Assembly: GCA_947492375.1 (NCBI GenBank)
Contig: CANLMI010000001.1
Span: 620,001 to 684,000 of the forward strand
From: an uncultured Kordiimonas sp.
GTDB lineage: Bacteria; Pseudomonadota; Alphaproteobacteria; Sphingomonadales; Kordiimonadaceae
Direction of reading: 5' to 3'
DNA length: 64,000 bases
Position numbers and translations under genes: made by a program. Every line of letters begins with the position of its first letter. The first letter of the stretch is position 1. Below are positions 48,249 to 58,698 of this stretch, one piece after another. The notes below the pieces were generated by a model. The model was not told the DNA's origin, searched no databases, and worked only from the letters and a program-made list of their open reading frames with translations.

Positions 48249-48429
48249 GACCTGTCTCCTTTACATAGATATAAGAGGATGTCCCCACTTTTGGCGACAA
48301 TTTGGCAAAATTACTGGAATAAGCAAGCGTAAAATGGCCGCAGCGCGTTGACGATTATGTGTTTTGATGATTATACAGGCGATCTAAGGCGTGGATTATC
48401 CTATTCAAGCCATTTTAAGCGGGAGCAAC

Positions 48430-48615
48430 ATGATGACAACACGAATTGGTTTCTATTTGTTTGTCGGCCTAATTCTGGGGGCGGTGATTGGAAACTGGTT
48501 GCCATATATTGCGAGCATTGAGACGATTGCCGGCGGTATCATTGCAGTTATTGTTGGCGTTATTATTGATCGTTTCTCACCTGAAAATCGGGACGATGAT
48601 AAAGAACAGCCATAA
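48430..48615 (+). CDS. Small two-helix membrane protein
   Basis: A 61-residue protein with two hydrophobic helices (RIGFYLFVGLILGAVIGNWL and IETIAGGIIAVIVGVIIDRF) and an acidic tail (PENRDDDKEQP). GGGAG five bases before the ATG at 48430 supports translation. No family is recognised; Gly-rich helices suggest close packing. Isolated between divergent thiolase and convergent desaturase genes. Confidence 0.6.
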   Translation: MMTTRIGFYLFVGLILGAVIGNWLPYIASIETIAGGIIAVIVGVIIDRFSPENRDDDKEQP

Positions 48616-48650
48616 TTCAAGCTAACTATATGTTTGTTTTGTTCTATTCG

Positions 48651-49580
48651 TCACTCTGCTGGTATTTTATCGTTTTGATGCGCTTTCTTATCTTTCAGTA
48701 ATTTAGCCCGCTCTTTGATCATATCACTTGTCAGGCGACTGCCGTCCGGTGTCCAACCGGGTGGGGCAATTAAAAACAGGATTTTATTTTTCAACCCTGT
48801 GGCACCGATCATATCTTTTATAATACCAACCCATTCATGAAGCGCCACACGTAAAGGGTTAAAGGTGCCAAGGTCTGAAACGAGGCCGTACCGGCAAGGT
48901 TCTGATTTCTCTTCTGGGATGAAGCTGCCGAACATGCGATCCCATATCATGAAAACACCTGCATAGTTTGCATCCAGATACTGTGGATTATTGGCATGGT
49001 GAACACGGTGATGACTGGGTGTATTAAACAAATACTCGAACCAACGTGGGCATTTATCGATTGCTTCTGTATGAATCCAGAATTGATATACCAAATTTAT
49101 ACCGGCACAGAAAAATACGATTGTTGGGTCAATACCGATCAAGAATATTGGTAATTTAAAGAGGATACCCGGTGTTAAACTGCCGGTCCAGGTTTGGCGC
49201 AGTGCTGTGCTTAGGTTATAATGCTGGCTTGAGTGGTGGATCACGTGAGCCGCCCACATCCAGCGCATCCTGTGCCCCATTCGGTGAATCCAGTAATAGG
49301 CAAGATCATCAAGGATAAAAGCAACAATAAACACCCACCAGGCATAGCCCCAATCGAACAGGCTGAAATTATTCCAAACCCAATAGGAAAGCGTGATAAC
49401 AAACGTGGCGCTCAGGGCGCCTGCGACTGTGCTGCCGGTGCCCATAATAAGGGATGTAAGCGTATCTTTTGCTTCAAAACGGGTTTTGCCAGTACGCCAA
49501 CCATATAAAAGCTCGATCAGTATCAGGATGATGAAAAGTGGAACAGCAATTTCGGTTGGATTGGGAAGGTCAAAGGGCAT
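48651..49580 (-). CDS. Sterol desaturase / fatty acid hydroxylase family protein
   Basis: A 309-residue membrane protein with four or more helices and the di-iron His clusters of the family: WIHRMGHRMRWMW, AHVIHHSSQHYNLS and SHHRVHHANN. Family members hydroxylate or desaturate lipids, but the sequence does not tell which. Its start overlaps the end of the upstream hypothetical gene by 11 bases, indicating one transcript. Confidence 0.9.
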   Translation of the reverse strand: MPFDLPNPTEIAVPLFIILILIELLYGWRTGKTRFEAKDTLTSLIMGTGSTVAGALSATFVITLSYWVWNNFSLFDWGYAWWVFIVAFILDDLAYYWIHRMGHRMRWMWAAHVIHHSSQHYNLSTALRQTWTGSLTPGILFKLPIFLIGIDPTIVFFCAGINLVYQFWIHTEAIDKCPRWFEYLFNTPSHHRVHHANNPQYLDANYAGVFMIWDRMFGSFIPEEKSEPCRYGLVSDLGTFNPLRVALHEWVGIIKDMIGATGLKNKILFLIAPPGWTPDGSRLTSDMIKERAKLLKDKKAHQNDKIPAE

Positions 49581-50010
49581 GTATCTTTACCTTGGATGCA
49601 ATTTCTTCGCACGTTTTGATATATGTGTTCAAAGCATTATAATTGTCAGAAGACAGTTTCATCGTAAACGATGGAAATGTGAAATCATTTACGCCCAGAT
49701 GGAACATATTTGGGCCTATCTGAATTTTTGCTATTTCATTTGCGGACAATAGTTTTGTAACTGTTCTATCACCTAAAACCTTCGTGACACCAAAGCAATC
49801 ATTGCCGCCCTTTGGTAAAACAACAGCAGTTCTGAAATCATCGCTTATGATTATATCCTGAATAATTGTTTCAGGGTATAACCGTTGAAAATCGGTTTCA
49901 GTAAGTTCGGGGCTAAGCCTTTTGTCTTTGGGAAATAACCAATAGACAAGACCAAAGACAAAAAATACACCGATAAGCGATTGAAGTAATTGGGCAAGTT
50001 CAGGTGGCAT
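49570..50010 (-). CDS. Hypothetical single-span membrane protein
   Basis: A 146-residue protein with one N-terminal transmembrane helix (LLQSLIGVFFVFGLVYWLF) and a soluble domain (IIQDIIISDDFRTAVVLPK; NMFHLGVNDFTFPSFTMKL). I do not recognise a family. It overlaps and precedes the sterol-desaturase-type gene, so the two are probably coexpressed. Confidence 0.65.
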   Translation of the reverse strand: MPPELAQLLQSLIGVFFVFGLVYWLFPKDKRLSPELTETDFQRLYPETIIQDIIISDDFRTAVVLPKGGNDCFGVTKVLGDRTVTKLLSANEIAKIQIGPNMFHLGVNDFTFPSFTMKLSSDNYNALNTYIKTCEEIASKVKIHAL

Positions 50011-50140
50011 ATTATATGTTTTTCTCTCTCAACAGGTTTTTCATATAATCTCTATCTATTTATTTGATAAAATATGTCATACTTTTTCAGTAGAAGAAAC
50101 CAATTAGGCTATTTGATAATTCTTACGGCAAGGTTGTATA

Positions 50141-51133
50141 ATGATAAAATATCTGGGCTTGATAATTATGGTATTGATGAACGCAATGAATATAAATGCA
50201 CTTGAAGATGATAAAGGGCCAATCGTCATTGCGCATCGCGGCGCCAGCGGTTATTTGCCAGAGCATACGCTCGAAGCTTACAAGCTTGGTATCGAGCAGG
50301 GCGCTGATTATATTGAACCTGACCTTGTTCTCACTAAGGATGGTCATTTTGTTGCCCGCCATGATATTTATTTATCGACAACGACCGATATTGCAGCTCA
50401 CCCAGAATTTGCTGACCGTAAACGTACACTAAAAGGTAAAGAAGATTGGTATGTTTTTGATTTCACATTAGCTGAATTGAAAACATTGTTTGCCCGGCAA
50501 CCATGGGAAGGCCGTGATCAATCCCATAATGCTAAATACCGAATTCCGACATTTGTAGAAATTTTGGAACTCGTTAAAACGCATAACAGCAATAGCGCGC
50601 AAACGGTGGGGCTTTACCCAGAAATGAAGCAACCCTCTGTTTTTAAAGCGAATGGCCTGGATGCCGAAGCGCCAGTGCTTGCAATGTTTGAAACATTGGA
50701 TGCGGCGGATATTCCTTTTTACTTTCAGTGTTTTGATCCGAATTTTTTAATAAGCCTGCGCCCCAAGACTGAGGCAAAGCTTATTATGTTACTTTATGAA
50801 GTCGCTGGTGATGAGAAGGGCAGTGTGAAGGCCAATGTACCTTTTGCATTATTCCAAAAAAGTGCAGACGGGATTGGAATCAGTAAAGCGCTGTTGAATG
50901 ATCAAAATGGCAAATCAAGCGGTATTGTAAAGACAGCGCATGATTTAGGTATGCAAGTGCATGTATGGACTATCCGCGACGATATGGTTGGTGAAAACTA
51001 TACAGACAGCAACCATGAAATAAAGGCAATTCTTGATGAAGGAGTGGACGGTATATTTACAGACTTTCCTGATACAGCAAGGCGAGTTTTTAGAACGAGG
51101 GAGTTGGTAAGGAAAGTTACAAAAATTGAATAG
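50141..51133 (+). CDS. Glycerophosphodiester phosphodiesterase, periplasmic GlpQ type
   Basis: A 330-residue exported GDPD: signal peptide LGLIIMVLMNAMNINA, then IVIAHRGASGYLPEHTLEAY (catalytic His), DYIEPDLVLTKDGHFVARHD (Glu, Asp, His), LYPEMKQPSVF (Glu) and a final VHVWTIRDDM and GVDGIFTDFPD. All usual residues are there. It hydrolyses glycerophosphodiesters to glycerol-3-phosphate and alcohol. Stands alone. Confidence 0.94.
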   Translation: MIKYLGLIIMVLMNAMNINALEDDKGPIVIAHRGASGYLPEHTLEAYKLGIEQGADYIEPDLVLTKDGHFVARHDIYLSTTTDIAAHPEFADRKRTLKGKEDWYVFDFTLAELKTLFARQPWEGRDQSHNAKYRIPTFVEILELVKTHNSNSAQTVGLYPEMKQPSVFKANGLDAEAPVLAMFETLDAADIPFYFQCFDPNFLISLRPKTEAKLIMLLYEVAGDEKGSVKANVPFALFQKSADGIGISKALLNDQNGKSSGIVKTAHDLGMQVHVWTIRDDMVGENYTDSNHEIKAILDEGVDGIFTDFPDTARRVFRTRELVRKVTKIE

Positions 51134-51273
51134 TTTTCTTAAAGGCCTGTTGACAGCCATAGCCTTTGTTATTGTTTTAAGGTTGTCGGTTGAACTTTTG
51201 TTTGTTGCTATTGGCTTGCAGTAAAGCAGCGACTTTTTTGCCGCCACTTTATATCATTTCCAATATGTACTGC

Positions 51274-51954
51274 TTACGAGTCTAATGGCTTTTCGTTCGT
51301 GTTAAAACTCATATAATTCATAACCCTACCAAGGAAGTTACCGAGTTTAACCATTATATCGCGAATGTCTTCTTGTGGTTTGTCCATGGTGATAGTTAAA
51401 ATAAATTGAACGAACGCCAGTGATAGGCATGCGACCATCGCGATCCAGGCTAGTATTCCAAAAACGACCATCCAGAATGCGCGACTAAGGATATCACCCC
51501 ATTCTTTTTCCTTTAGGTCGTTCAGGTTTATCCTGTCAGTATCATTAAATGCAGTTGATTTTTTTTCAGAATTGGTATCGTTATGGCTCTCATTTGATGA
51601 TGTCGTGGTGTCCATATTTTCCTCGCTGTTTTTTATAGTATTTGTTGATGCTGTCGTTTTATTACTATCGTTTTTGGTAGTGGACGTGCCAGCAGGCTTT
51701 GCTGCTTTACGCTTTTGAGACACTGCGGTTTTTGCTGCCGTTGTGGCTTTTTTCTTGGTGTTCGGCTTTGCGCTAGGTTTTTTAGCGGCTGTTGGTTTAG
51801 ACGCCGCGGCTTTTTTTGCCGTAGTTGTTTTCCGCGTAGTAGTTTTTCGTGCAGGAGAAGTCTTTTTAGTCGTTGATGTTTTTGCTGATGATGAGGTTTT
51901 TGGGGATGTATCTTTTTCTACGTCCGTATTTTTACCTTGAGTTTCCTCGCTCAT
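51274..51954 (-). CDS. DUF4389 membrane protein with a histone-H1-like Lys/Ala/Thr-rich N-terminus
   Basis: A 226-residue protein in two halves. Residues 1-95 are Lys/Thr/Ala/Ser-rich with repeated TTxKK, AAKK and SPARK-type units, like bacterial histone H1-like proteins; a Ser/Asn/Thr-rich acidic linker follows to about 145. The C-terminus (AFWMVVFGILAWIAMVACLS, KLGNFLGRVMNYMSFNTNEK) matches DUF4389, a small membrane domain. A cytoplasmic basic arm tethered to the membrane is inferred; DNA or polyphosphate binding is a guess. Confidence 0.72.
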   Translation of the reverse strand: MSEETQGKNTDVEKDTSPKTSSSAKTSTTKKTSPARKTTTRKTTTAKKAAASKPTAAKKPSAKPNTKKKATTAAKTAVSQKRKAAKPAGTSTTKNDSNKTTASTNTIKNSEENMDTTTSSNESHNDTNSEKKSTAFNDTDRINLNDLKEKEWGDILSRAFWMVVFGILAWIAMVACLSLAFVQFILTITMDKPQEDIRDIMVKLGNFLGRVMNYMSFNTNEKPLDS

Positions 51955-52086
51955 AATTCACCTATTTTATTTTATATATATAGTATTTGGGAAGATTTAT
52001 CACACATTCAAGGGGGCTAAATGGCATTAAAGTTCTGTTTTGCCGCGCCTTACTAAATCCATTAGCAGCTAACCAAGGCTGGAAAG

Positions 52087-53847
52087 TTATTTTTTCCAAT
52101 CAGGAGTACACTCAAGCATAGGAGTGAGCTGATTTGACGGTAAAGGAGGGGAGTAATAATAGCCCTGACCATAATCAAAGTTCATGCCCCGCAACATCGC
52201 CAGATGCTCTGGATCTTCTAACCCTTCAGCAACTGTCTCTAAGCCAAGGTTATGCGCCAGCATCGCAATCATCTGAAGAATCTTATAGGGGTCGTTATCC
52301 CACTCCAGCTTATTAATGAAACTACGGTCAATTTTAATGACATCCAGAGGAAATTGATGAAGGTAATTCAAGGAGGAATAACCGGTGCCAAAATCATCAA
52401 GGGCAATCTTAATGCCTCTATCCCGTAAATCCTGCAAACTCTCTGAAATAACGGTTGGATTAGCCATGATTGCAGATTCCGTTAGTTCGATACGAACCAT
52501 TTTACCGTCGATTTTATGGTGTTCGAGCGTTTGACCAACAACAGCTTTAACATCATCACGGGCAAATTGAACCCCTGACACATTTACATTTATCGGCACG
52601 GCATTTTTGCCCCAATCATTAATTTGCTGACAAGCCTGATCGAGGGCCCAGCGGCCTAAATCAACTATCAGGTTTGTTTCCTCGGCAAGAGCAATAAACT
52701 CGACTGGCGATACAAAGCCACGATCCTTGTGATTCCAGCGTGTTAAGGCTTCGACCCCGACAATGTTTCCGGATTTAAACCCAACAATTGGTTGGTAATA
52801 AAGCTCTAATTCACTGCGTTCTAATGCGCGGCGAAGTTCAGTTTCCAGATGAAACTGTGACCGTGCTTTATGGTGTGATGCTCTGTGATAAATTTCTGAT
52901 CGGGCTTTGCCAGCAGATTTCGCCTGATGCATGGCAAAGTCTGCATCCCGGATCAGGTCTTCAGGGTGATTGTCACTTGATAATGTTGTGGCAATTCCTA
53001 TTGATACAGATGTGTATATTTCATTGCCATCCAGATCATATGGGGCCTTAATAGCGTCGTGTATTCTGTCACTAATGATCTTTATTTCATCGATAGAATC
53101 GAATGATGGAATTAAAATAGCAAATTCATCACCTGACAAGCGAGCCAGAATGTCAGAACCGGTTATACACCGGCGCAAAGTAGCTGCCATTGCAATAAGA
53201 AAACGGTCTCCAGCACTATGCCCGAAGCTTTCATTCACTTGTTGAAAGCGGTCGATATTTATAATGAATACAGCACAGCTCTTGTTTTCTACACTACGTT
53301 CGCATTCGTTTACGGCTTCTTCCAGACGGTTTCGAAATAATACCCGGTTTGGCTGTCCGGTTAGCGAATCGTGAAATGCATGATGCAGTAGATTTCGCTC
53401 AGCCATTTTTTCAGCAGTTTGGTCTTCGATTGTGCAAATGATTTGATGATACTCACCATCAGCATTATCTAAGGGTATTAATTGGCTTGAAAGAAAGTGC
53501 GTGGCATCTCTTAATTTTATACGCCATTCAAAGGCACCGCGTTTACCGCTCTCAAATGCATCCTGAATGTTATTGCAGAGTAAATAATTATCTTCATGTG
53601 GCCATAATGTTTGAAGGCTTAGCGGATATCGCCGTTTGTTTTCAGTGAGTTCGAATATATTTGCTGCGAATGAATTAAGGTAATTTACTTCAATCCCACG
53701 CGCATTATTTAGACTACATACTAAAATACCTACGGGTAATTTTTCAGTGATAATTGAAGCATCAATAATATTATTATCTGCGATTTTTTTATCACCCAGA
53801 TCTATTGCATTATTTATTGAGGCAACTTTTACGTCTGAGGCTTCCAC
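52087..53847 (-). CDS. PAS-GGDEF-EAL cyclic-di-GMP signalling protein
   Basis: A 586-residue cytosolic protein: PAS-like region at about 30-150, GGDEF domain with SGDEF at 238-242 (first Gly replaced by Ser, tolerated in some active enzymes), and EAL domain with EALTRW at 366 and intact DDFGTGYSSL and AEGLE. It may make, break or sense c-di-GMP. I start it at GTG 53847 (GGAG seven bases upstream). The frame continues to 54042, but that part contains the nrdJ terminator and has no proper start signals. Confidence 0.85.
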   Translation of the reverse strand: MEASDVKVASINNAIDLGDKKIADNNIIDASIITEKLPVGILVCSLNNARGIEVNYLNSFAANIFELTENKRRYPLSLQTLWPHEDNYLLCNNIQDAFESGKRGAFEWRIKLRDATHFLSSQLIPLDNADGEYHQIICTIEDQTAEKMAERNLLHHAFHDSLTGQPNRVLFRNRLEEAVNECERSVENKSCAVFIINIDRFQQVNESFGHSAGDRFLIAMAATLRRCITGSDILARLSGDEFAILIPSFDSIDEIKIISDRIHDAIKAPYDLDGNEIYTSVSIGIATTLSSDNHPEDLIRDADFAMHQAKSAGKARSEIYHRASHHKARSQFHLETELRRALERSELELYYQPIVGFKSGNIVGVEALTRWNHKDRGFVSPVEFIALAEETNLIVDLGRWALDQACQQINDWGKNAVPINVNVSGVQFARDDVKAVVGQTLEHHKIDGKMVRIELTESAIMANPTVISESLQDLRDRGIKIALDDFGTGYSSLNYLHQFPLDVIKIDRSFINKLEWDNDPYKILQMIAMLAHNLGLETVAEGLEDPEHLAMLRGMNFDYGQGYYYSPPLPSNQLTPMLECTPDWKK

Positions 53848-53996
53848 TATTTCACTCCAATACAATCCAGTAATAGATTGATATGCAAATTTATGCGTTA
53901 TGAACAGAAGAGCATTACAGAGTAAATTTTTAGTAAAACAAATCTGTTTTTGGGGATTATTTTTATCGGTTTTTTGTTTGTTGGGCAATTCGCTCG

Positions 53997-54024
53997 AAAA
54001 AAAAGGGAAGGCAAAAGCCTTCCC
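53997..54024 (-). terminator. Intrinsic terminator after nrdJ
   Basis: GGGAAGGC (54005-54012), AAAA, GCCTTCCC (54017-54024): perfect 8-pair stem, followed on the minus strand by eight T (53997-54004). It lies 50 bases past the nrdJ stop and before the GTG start of the GGDEF-EAL gene. Confidence 0.9.
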
Positions 54025-54074
54025 TGTAGGTAAACTGCTCACCGGGACGGGTTGGTAAGCAGTGAAAAACTTAA

Positions 54075-57000
54075 TCAGCTACATCCACTGGTGCCGCCGC
54101 ATGTGTCACATTTCATGCAGGTTCCATTGCGCACGAGGGTGAAGTTACCGCATTCACCGCATGCATCGCCTTCATATCCTTTCATGCGGGCAGCGATTCG
54201 TGCATCTGGCGTTGCCTCAGTCGCGCCGTTTGCCATCGCCGAACCCATAGCAACTGTGGTTGTTGGGCCAGTCGTTCCGGTTGCGACCGCAACTGCCTCT
54301 AATTCTTTATCGTTTTCTTTTGGCTTTTGATCGCTTGTTTGTTTGAGAACAACAAGGTTACTGCCGCGCACGTAACCGGTCGATGCCATTTTTTGCACGC
54401 GTTCCAGTGCTTCGCTGACGCTATCATCCATTTCAGGTAGGCCGTCTTGGCGATCACCTCTGCCAACACTGTCATGCATCAAATCGGATGGTGTTGCATG
54501 GGCCAAATCATCACGGCCAAGGTACGAGATCGCAAGCTCGCGGAAGATATAATCAAGCAATGACGTTGACATTTTGATAGTGTCATTGCCTTCAACGCGG
54601 CCAAAGGGCTCAAATCGGGTGAAGGTAAAGGCATCGACAAATTCCTCAAGTGGCACGCCGTACTGAAGGCCAATTGAAATTGCGATCGCAAAGTTGTTCA
54701 TGAGCGAGCGGAAGGCTGCACCTTCCTTATGCATATCAATGAAAATTTCGCCGACTGAACCATCATCATATTCACCTGTTCTCAGGTAAACTTTGTGGCC
54801 GCCAACCATGGCTTTTTGTGTATAGCCCTTGCGGCGCTCAGGCAGGCGTTTGCGTTTCGCCGGGCCCTCACGGTCAACTTCAATGATTTTCTCAACGATA
54901 CGCTCTGCGATAACTGTCGTTTTCTCTGCGGGCGCGGCTTCTTCAAGCACTTCTTCAAGGTCTTCATCATCGAGAAGGGCTGCATTAAGCGGTTGGCTTA
55001 GTTTTGAACCATCGCGGTATAGGGCGTTTGCTTTGATAGCCAGTGACCAGCTTAGTTCATAGGCTGCCATGCAATCATCAACGGATGCATCATTAGGCAT
55101 GTTGATGGTTTTAGAAATCGCACCAGAAATAAATGGCTGCGCTGCTGCCATCATACGAATATGACTTTCCCAGCTCAGATAACGCTTACCAATTTTTCCA
55201 CATGGGTTGGCACAGTCAAAGACGTGATAATGTTCTTCTTTTAGATGCGGTGCTTCTTCTAAAGTCATCGCGCCAGAGCAATAAAGGTTTGCGTCACTAA
55301 TTTCTTGCTTACTGAAACCAAGCGCTGCAAGCATGTCAAAATTGAAATCATTCAATTGCTCGTCATTGAAACCTAATTTTTCTTTGCAGAAATCAGTGCC
55401 AAGCGTCCACTGATTGAAAACAAATTTGATATCGAAAGCATTTTTGATTTGTTCTTCAACAGCATCAAGCTCTTTGGATGTAAAGCCTTTTTCTTTCAGG
55501 CTTTTATGGTTGATCACTGGTGCCGTCTTCAGGGTGCCGTGACCAACAGCGTAGGCTTCAATATCCTTAACTTCACTTTCATTATAGCCAAGAACAGATA
55601 AAGCCTGCGGCACAATACGGTTGATAATTTTGAAATATCCACCTCCTGCGAGCTTCTTGAATTTGACGAGCGCAAAATCAGGCTCAATTCCTGTGGTATC
55701 ACAGTCCATCACAAGGCCAATAGTGCCTGTTGGCGCAATTACCGTCGCTTGTGCATTTCTAAACCCGTGTTTTTCACCAAGGCCAAGCGCGCGGTCCCAT
55801 GCAAGGGCCGCTGCTACAGCGATGGGTTGATCAGGGCATGCCTCGATATTAAGCGGTACAGGATTTGTATTCAGTCCTTCATAACCATCTTCTTGTCCGT
55901 ATGCGGCGCGGCGATGGTTTTTAATGACCCGAAGCATATGTTTGGCGTTTTTCTTGTAACCTGGGAAGGTTCCAAGCTCGCGCGCCATTTCCGCTGATGT
56001 CGCATAGCTTTCACCGGTCATAAGCGCTGTGATTGCCCCACAAAGCTCACGGCCATCCTGACTATCATAGCCAAGACCGAGACTCATCAAAAGGCCACCA
56101 ATATTAGCATAACCGAGGCCAAGGGTTCTGTATTCGTATGATAATTTTGCAATCTCTTTTGATGGGAACTGTGCCATCAAGACAGATATCTCAAGAACCA
56201 TTGTCCAAAGGCGAACACCATGTTTGAAATCGTCAACTTTAAACGTGCCATCTTCATTTCTGAATGTCATCAGATTAAGCGAGGCAAGGTTACAGGCTGT
56301 ATCATCAAGGAACATATATTCAGAGCAGGGGTTCGATGCCCGAATATCGCCAGACGCTTTACAGGTATGCCAATCATTAATTGTCGTATGGAACTGGATG
56401 CCTGGGTCAGCACATGCCCATGCAGCATGGCCAACATCACGCCAAAATTCTTTCGCGTCGAGTGTTTTTACGACGCCGCCATTTTTACGCGCTTTTAAAT
56501 TCCAATCTCCGCCTTCTTCAACCGCTTTCATAAAGTCGTCGCTTACACGGATGGAATTATTAGAGTTTTGCCCAGATACGGTTAGATATGCTTCTGAGTC
56601 CCAATCCGTATTGTATGTTTGGAAATCAATCGATGTATATCCCTGTTTCGCGAACTGGATAACACGCTGAATATAGTTTTCAGACAGCATCATTTTACGG
56701 GCTGCAATGATTTCTTTTTTAAGCGGTTTGTTTGCCTTGGGGTTGAAAGCGTCTTCGCCGAGCGATGTTTTTTCATCATGGCAGGCTTTCATAATCCGAT
56801 TTAAGTGGATTTCATTTAGTTTAGAGCCTGAGACCAGTGAGGCCACTTTTTGTTCTTCTACAACTTTCCAGTTGATAAATTCTTCAACATCAGGGTGGTC
56901 AATATCAACGACCACCATTTTTGCGGCACGGCGTGTTGTACCGCCCGATTTAATCGCACCTGCCGCGCGGTCACCAATTTTAAGAAAGCTCATCAAGCCT

Positions 57001-57755
57001 GATGATGCACCACCACCAGAGAGTGATTCACCTGACCCACGAATATTAGAGAAGTTGGAACCAGTGCCGGAGCCATATTTAAAGAGGCGAGCTTCACGGG
57101 TCCATAAGTCCATGATACCGCCTTCATTCACCAGGTCATCGGCAACCGACTGAATGAAGCACGCATGAGGCTGTGGATGCTCGTAAGCGCTTTTTGATTT
57201 AACAAGTTTGCCTGTCTCAAAGTCAACATAATGGTGACCTTGCGCAGGGCCATCAATGCCATACGCCCAATAAAGGCCTGTGTTAAACCACTGCGGTGAA
57301 TTAGGGGCGCACATTTGATTTGCGAGCATGAAACGTAATTCATCAAAGAACGCACGTGCATCTGCTTCAGCGTCAAAATAGCCGCCTTTCCAGCCCCAAT
57401 ATGTCCAGGTGCCAGCTAATCGGTCAAAAACCTGCTTTGCACTTTTTTCAGAACTATAACGTTTGCCTTCATCAACCGTTTCTAGAGCATCTGTATCAGC
57501 AGCTTTTTTCCAAAGCCACGCTGGTACGTCGTCTTCTTCAATATTTTTTAGTGATTGCGGTACACCCGCTTTGCGGAAATATTTTTGGGCAATTACATCG
57601 GTTGCTACTTGTGACCAGCTTTCCGGTACTTCTACATCATCCATATGGAAAACAATGGAACCATCCGGGTTTCTTATTTCACTCGTAGCGTATCGCCATT
57701 CCATGCCTGAATACGGACATTGATTTTCTTTAGTAAAACGGCGATCTATTTGCAT
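54075..57755 (-). CDS. nrdJ: Adenosylcobalamin-dependent (class II) ribonucleoside-diphosphate reductase
   Basis: A 1226-residue class II reductase. Visible: [80 protein letters not shown], and a C-terminal zinc-ribbon tail with CGECG ... CMKCDTCGG. It makes deoxynucleotides independent of oxygen. GAGGGG precedes the ATG. Two NrdR-type boxes 31 bases apart lie upstream, and no cobalamin riboswitch is seen. Confidence 0.97.
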   Translation of the reverse strand: MQIDRRFTKENQCPYSGMEWRYATSEIRNPDGSIVFHMDDVEVPESWSQVATDVIAQKYFRKAGVPQSLKNIEEDDVPAWLWKKAADTDALETVDEGKRYSSEKSAKQVFDRLAGTWTYWGWKGGYFDAEADARAFFDELRFMLANQMCAPNSPQWFNTGLYWAYGIDGPAQGHHYVDFETGKLVKSKSAYEHPQPHACFIQSVADDLVNEGGIMDLWTREARLFKYGSGTGSNFSNIRGSGESLSGGGASSGLMSFLKIGDRAAGAIKSGGTTRRAAKMVVVDIDHPDVEEFINWKVVEEQKVASLVSGSKLNEIHLNRIMKACHDEKTSLGEDAFNPKANKPLKKEIIAARKMMLSENYIQRVIQFAKQGYTSIDFQTYNTDWDSEAYLTVSGQNSNNSIRVSDDFMKAVEEGGDWNLKARKNGGVVKTLDAKEFWRDVGHAAWACADPGIQFHTTINDWHTCKASGDIRASNPCSEYMFLDDTACNLASLNLMTFRNEDGTFKVDDFKHGVRLWTMVLEISVLMAQFPSKEIAKLSYEYRTLGLGYANIGGLLMSLGLGYDSQDGRELCGAITALMTGESYATSAEMARELGTFPGYKKNAKHMLRVIKNHRRAAYGQEDGYEGLNTNPVPLNIEACPDQPIAVAAALAWDRALGLGEKHGFRNAQATVIAPTGTIGLVMDCDTTGIEPDFALVKFKKLAGGGYFKIINRIVPQALSVLGYNESEVKDIEAYAVGHGTLKTAPVINHKSLKEKGFTSKELDAVEEQIKNAFDIKFVFNQWTLGTDFCKEKLGFNDEQLNDFNFDMLAALGFSKQEISDANLYCSGAMTLEEAPHLKEEHYHVFDCANPCGKIGKRYLSWESHIRMMAAAQPFISGAISKTINMPNDASVDDCMAAYELSWSLAIKANALYRDGSKLSQPLNAALLDDEDLEEVLEEAAPAEKTTVIAERIVEKIIEVDREGPAKRKRLPERRKGYTQKAMVGGHKVYLRTGEYDDGSVGEIFIDMHKEGAAFRSLMNNFAIAISIGLQYGVPLEEFVDAFTFTRFEPFGRVEGNDTIKMSTSLLDYIFRELAISYLGRDDLAHATPSDLMHDSVGRGDRQDGLPEMDDSVSEALERVQKMASTGYVRGSNLVVLKQTSDQKPKENDKELEAVAVATGTTGPTTTVAMGSAMANGATEATPDARIAARMKGYEGDACGECGNFTLVRNGTCMKCDTCGGTSGCS

Positions 57756-57821
57756 CTGTTGCCCCTCAGATTATTATGTATGTTCCCTGTAACCCCTCAG
57801 CAATTATGCTCTATACTTTAA

Positions 57822-57837
57822 ACACTATATTTAGTGA
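57822..57837. promoter_or_regulatory. NrdR box 1 upstream of nrdJ
   Basis: ACACTATATTTAGTGA is a near match to the NrdR consensus ACACWATATATWGTGT. It lies 67 bases upstream of the nrdJ ATG. NrdR represses ribonucleotide reductase genes when dATP is high. Confidence 0.75.
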
Positions 57838-57852
57838 TTTTCGCTTCGGTGA

Positions 57853-57868
57853 GCACAACTCTATGTGG
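57853..57868. promoter_or_regulatory. NrdR box 2 upstream of nrdJ
   Basis: GCACAACTCTATGTGG keeps the CAC...GTG arms of an NrdR box but a degenerate centre. Its start is exactly 31 bases from box 1, the three-turn spacing typical of tandem NrdR sites. Confidence 0.55.
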
Positions 57869-58205
57869 CTAAATCAGCTTCAGCAAGCGCAATTTTGAAC
57901 AAAGTGTATTTGACACTTAATGTTATTTCTCAAAAATATTACTCGAATCGTGGACGAACAATGAGTCGTCATTTTTTTGTCATTTTCGCTATGTTTTGTG
58001 ATCGATGAGTTCAAAAATTTGCAAACAGTATTTTAACCAGTTTTTATCTCAAGATCATGATAGAATCACTTTCATGTGATGAAATTCAGGCCTGCAAAAA
58101 GCGGTTAAAAGTGTTTAAAAAATCGCTTATTCGCTTTTACTTCAACATTAATCATGCTAGTGATCCTGCAAGTTATTAAAGAATACGTGACATGGAATAG
58201 TGTTT

Positions 58206-58604
58206 ATGTTCAGCTTCATTATGAAAATCTTTTCTTCCCCCATTTTTACGTGGTGGAACTCTGCGACTTTTGGCACCAAGCTTTTTACAAGCCGTAAAGG
58301 CGTAAAAGTTGGCGAAGATAATCAGGGAAATATTTACTACAAAGAAAAGAATGGCCATCGCCGTTGGGTAATATATAAAAATGGCCCTGTAGAGGCGTCA
58401 CGCGTACCCGCTGAATGGCATGGCTGGTTGCATTATACCGTTGATGAACTTCCAAGTGAGAGCAATCAGGTTATTAAAGATTGGGAAAAAGACCATATTC
58501 CTAATATGACAGGCTCTGATGCTGCTTATCTTCCTTCTGGTAGTTTAAGTATGGGTGGCAAGCGCGCTACGAGTACATCAGATTATGAGCCTTGGACACC
58601 ATAA
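58206..58604 (+). CDS. NADH:ubiquinone oxidoreductase subunit NDUFA12 homologue
   Basis: A 132-residue accessory subunit of respiratory complex I, restricted to mitochondria and alphaproteobacteria. Family marks: IFTWWNSATFGTKLFTSRKG, VGEDNQGNIYYKEKNG, RRWVIYKNGPVEASRVPAEW and HGWLHYTVDELP. Start at the ATG 58206 or 58221 is uncertain (a GTG at 58200 also exists). It leads the NDUFA12-mlaD-DUF2155 row. Confidence 0.93.
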   Translation: MFSFIMKIFSSPIFTWWNSATFGTKLFTSRKGVKVGEDNQGNIYYKEKNGHRRWVIYKNGPVEASRVPAEWHGWLHYTVDELPSESNQVIKDWEKDHIPNMTGSDAAYLPSGSLSMGGKRATSTSDYEPWTP

Positions 58605-58698
58605 CAATTACCTTAAGTCCAAGCCCCATATTATTGACACATTCGCCAATGAAAAATACCTATTGTAATTGAGCATCCGAAAAACCTGAGAGGCAGTT

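Larger units (their letters stand above)
57756..58205. other. Gene-free 450-base intergenic region between nrdJ and NDUFA12 genes
   Basis: No credible ORF. It holds the two NrdR boxes, an AAGTGT-N5-ACACTT inverted repeat (57902-57918) overlapping a TTGACA, a GACGA-N8-TCGTC hairpin followed by seven T (57953-57978), and ATCAC-N6-GTGAT (58065-58080). The latter three have no assigned role. Confidence 0.5.

Noticed and set aside
53848-54042. Extended N-terminus of the GGDEF-EAL gene up to 54042
   Set aside because: The stretch contains the perfect nrdJ terminator with its T-run, and a GTG with GGAG lies at 53847, so translation most likely begins there.
57756-58205. Cobalamin riboswitch upstream of B12-dependent nrdJ
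   Set aside because: No B12-box-like sequence is visible; NrdR boxes explain the regulation better.
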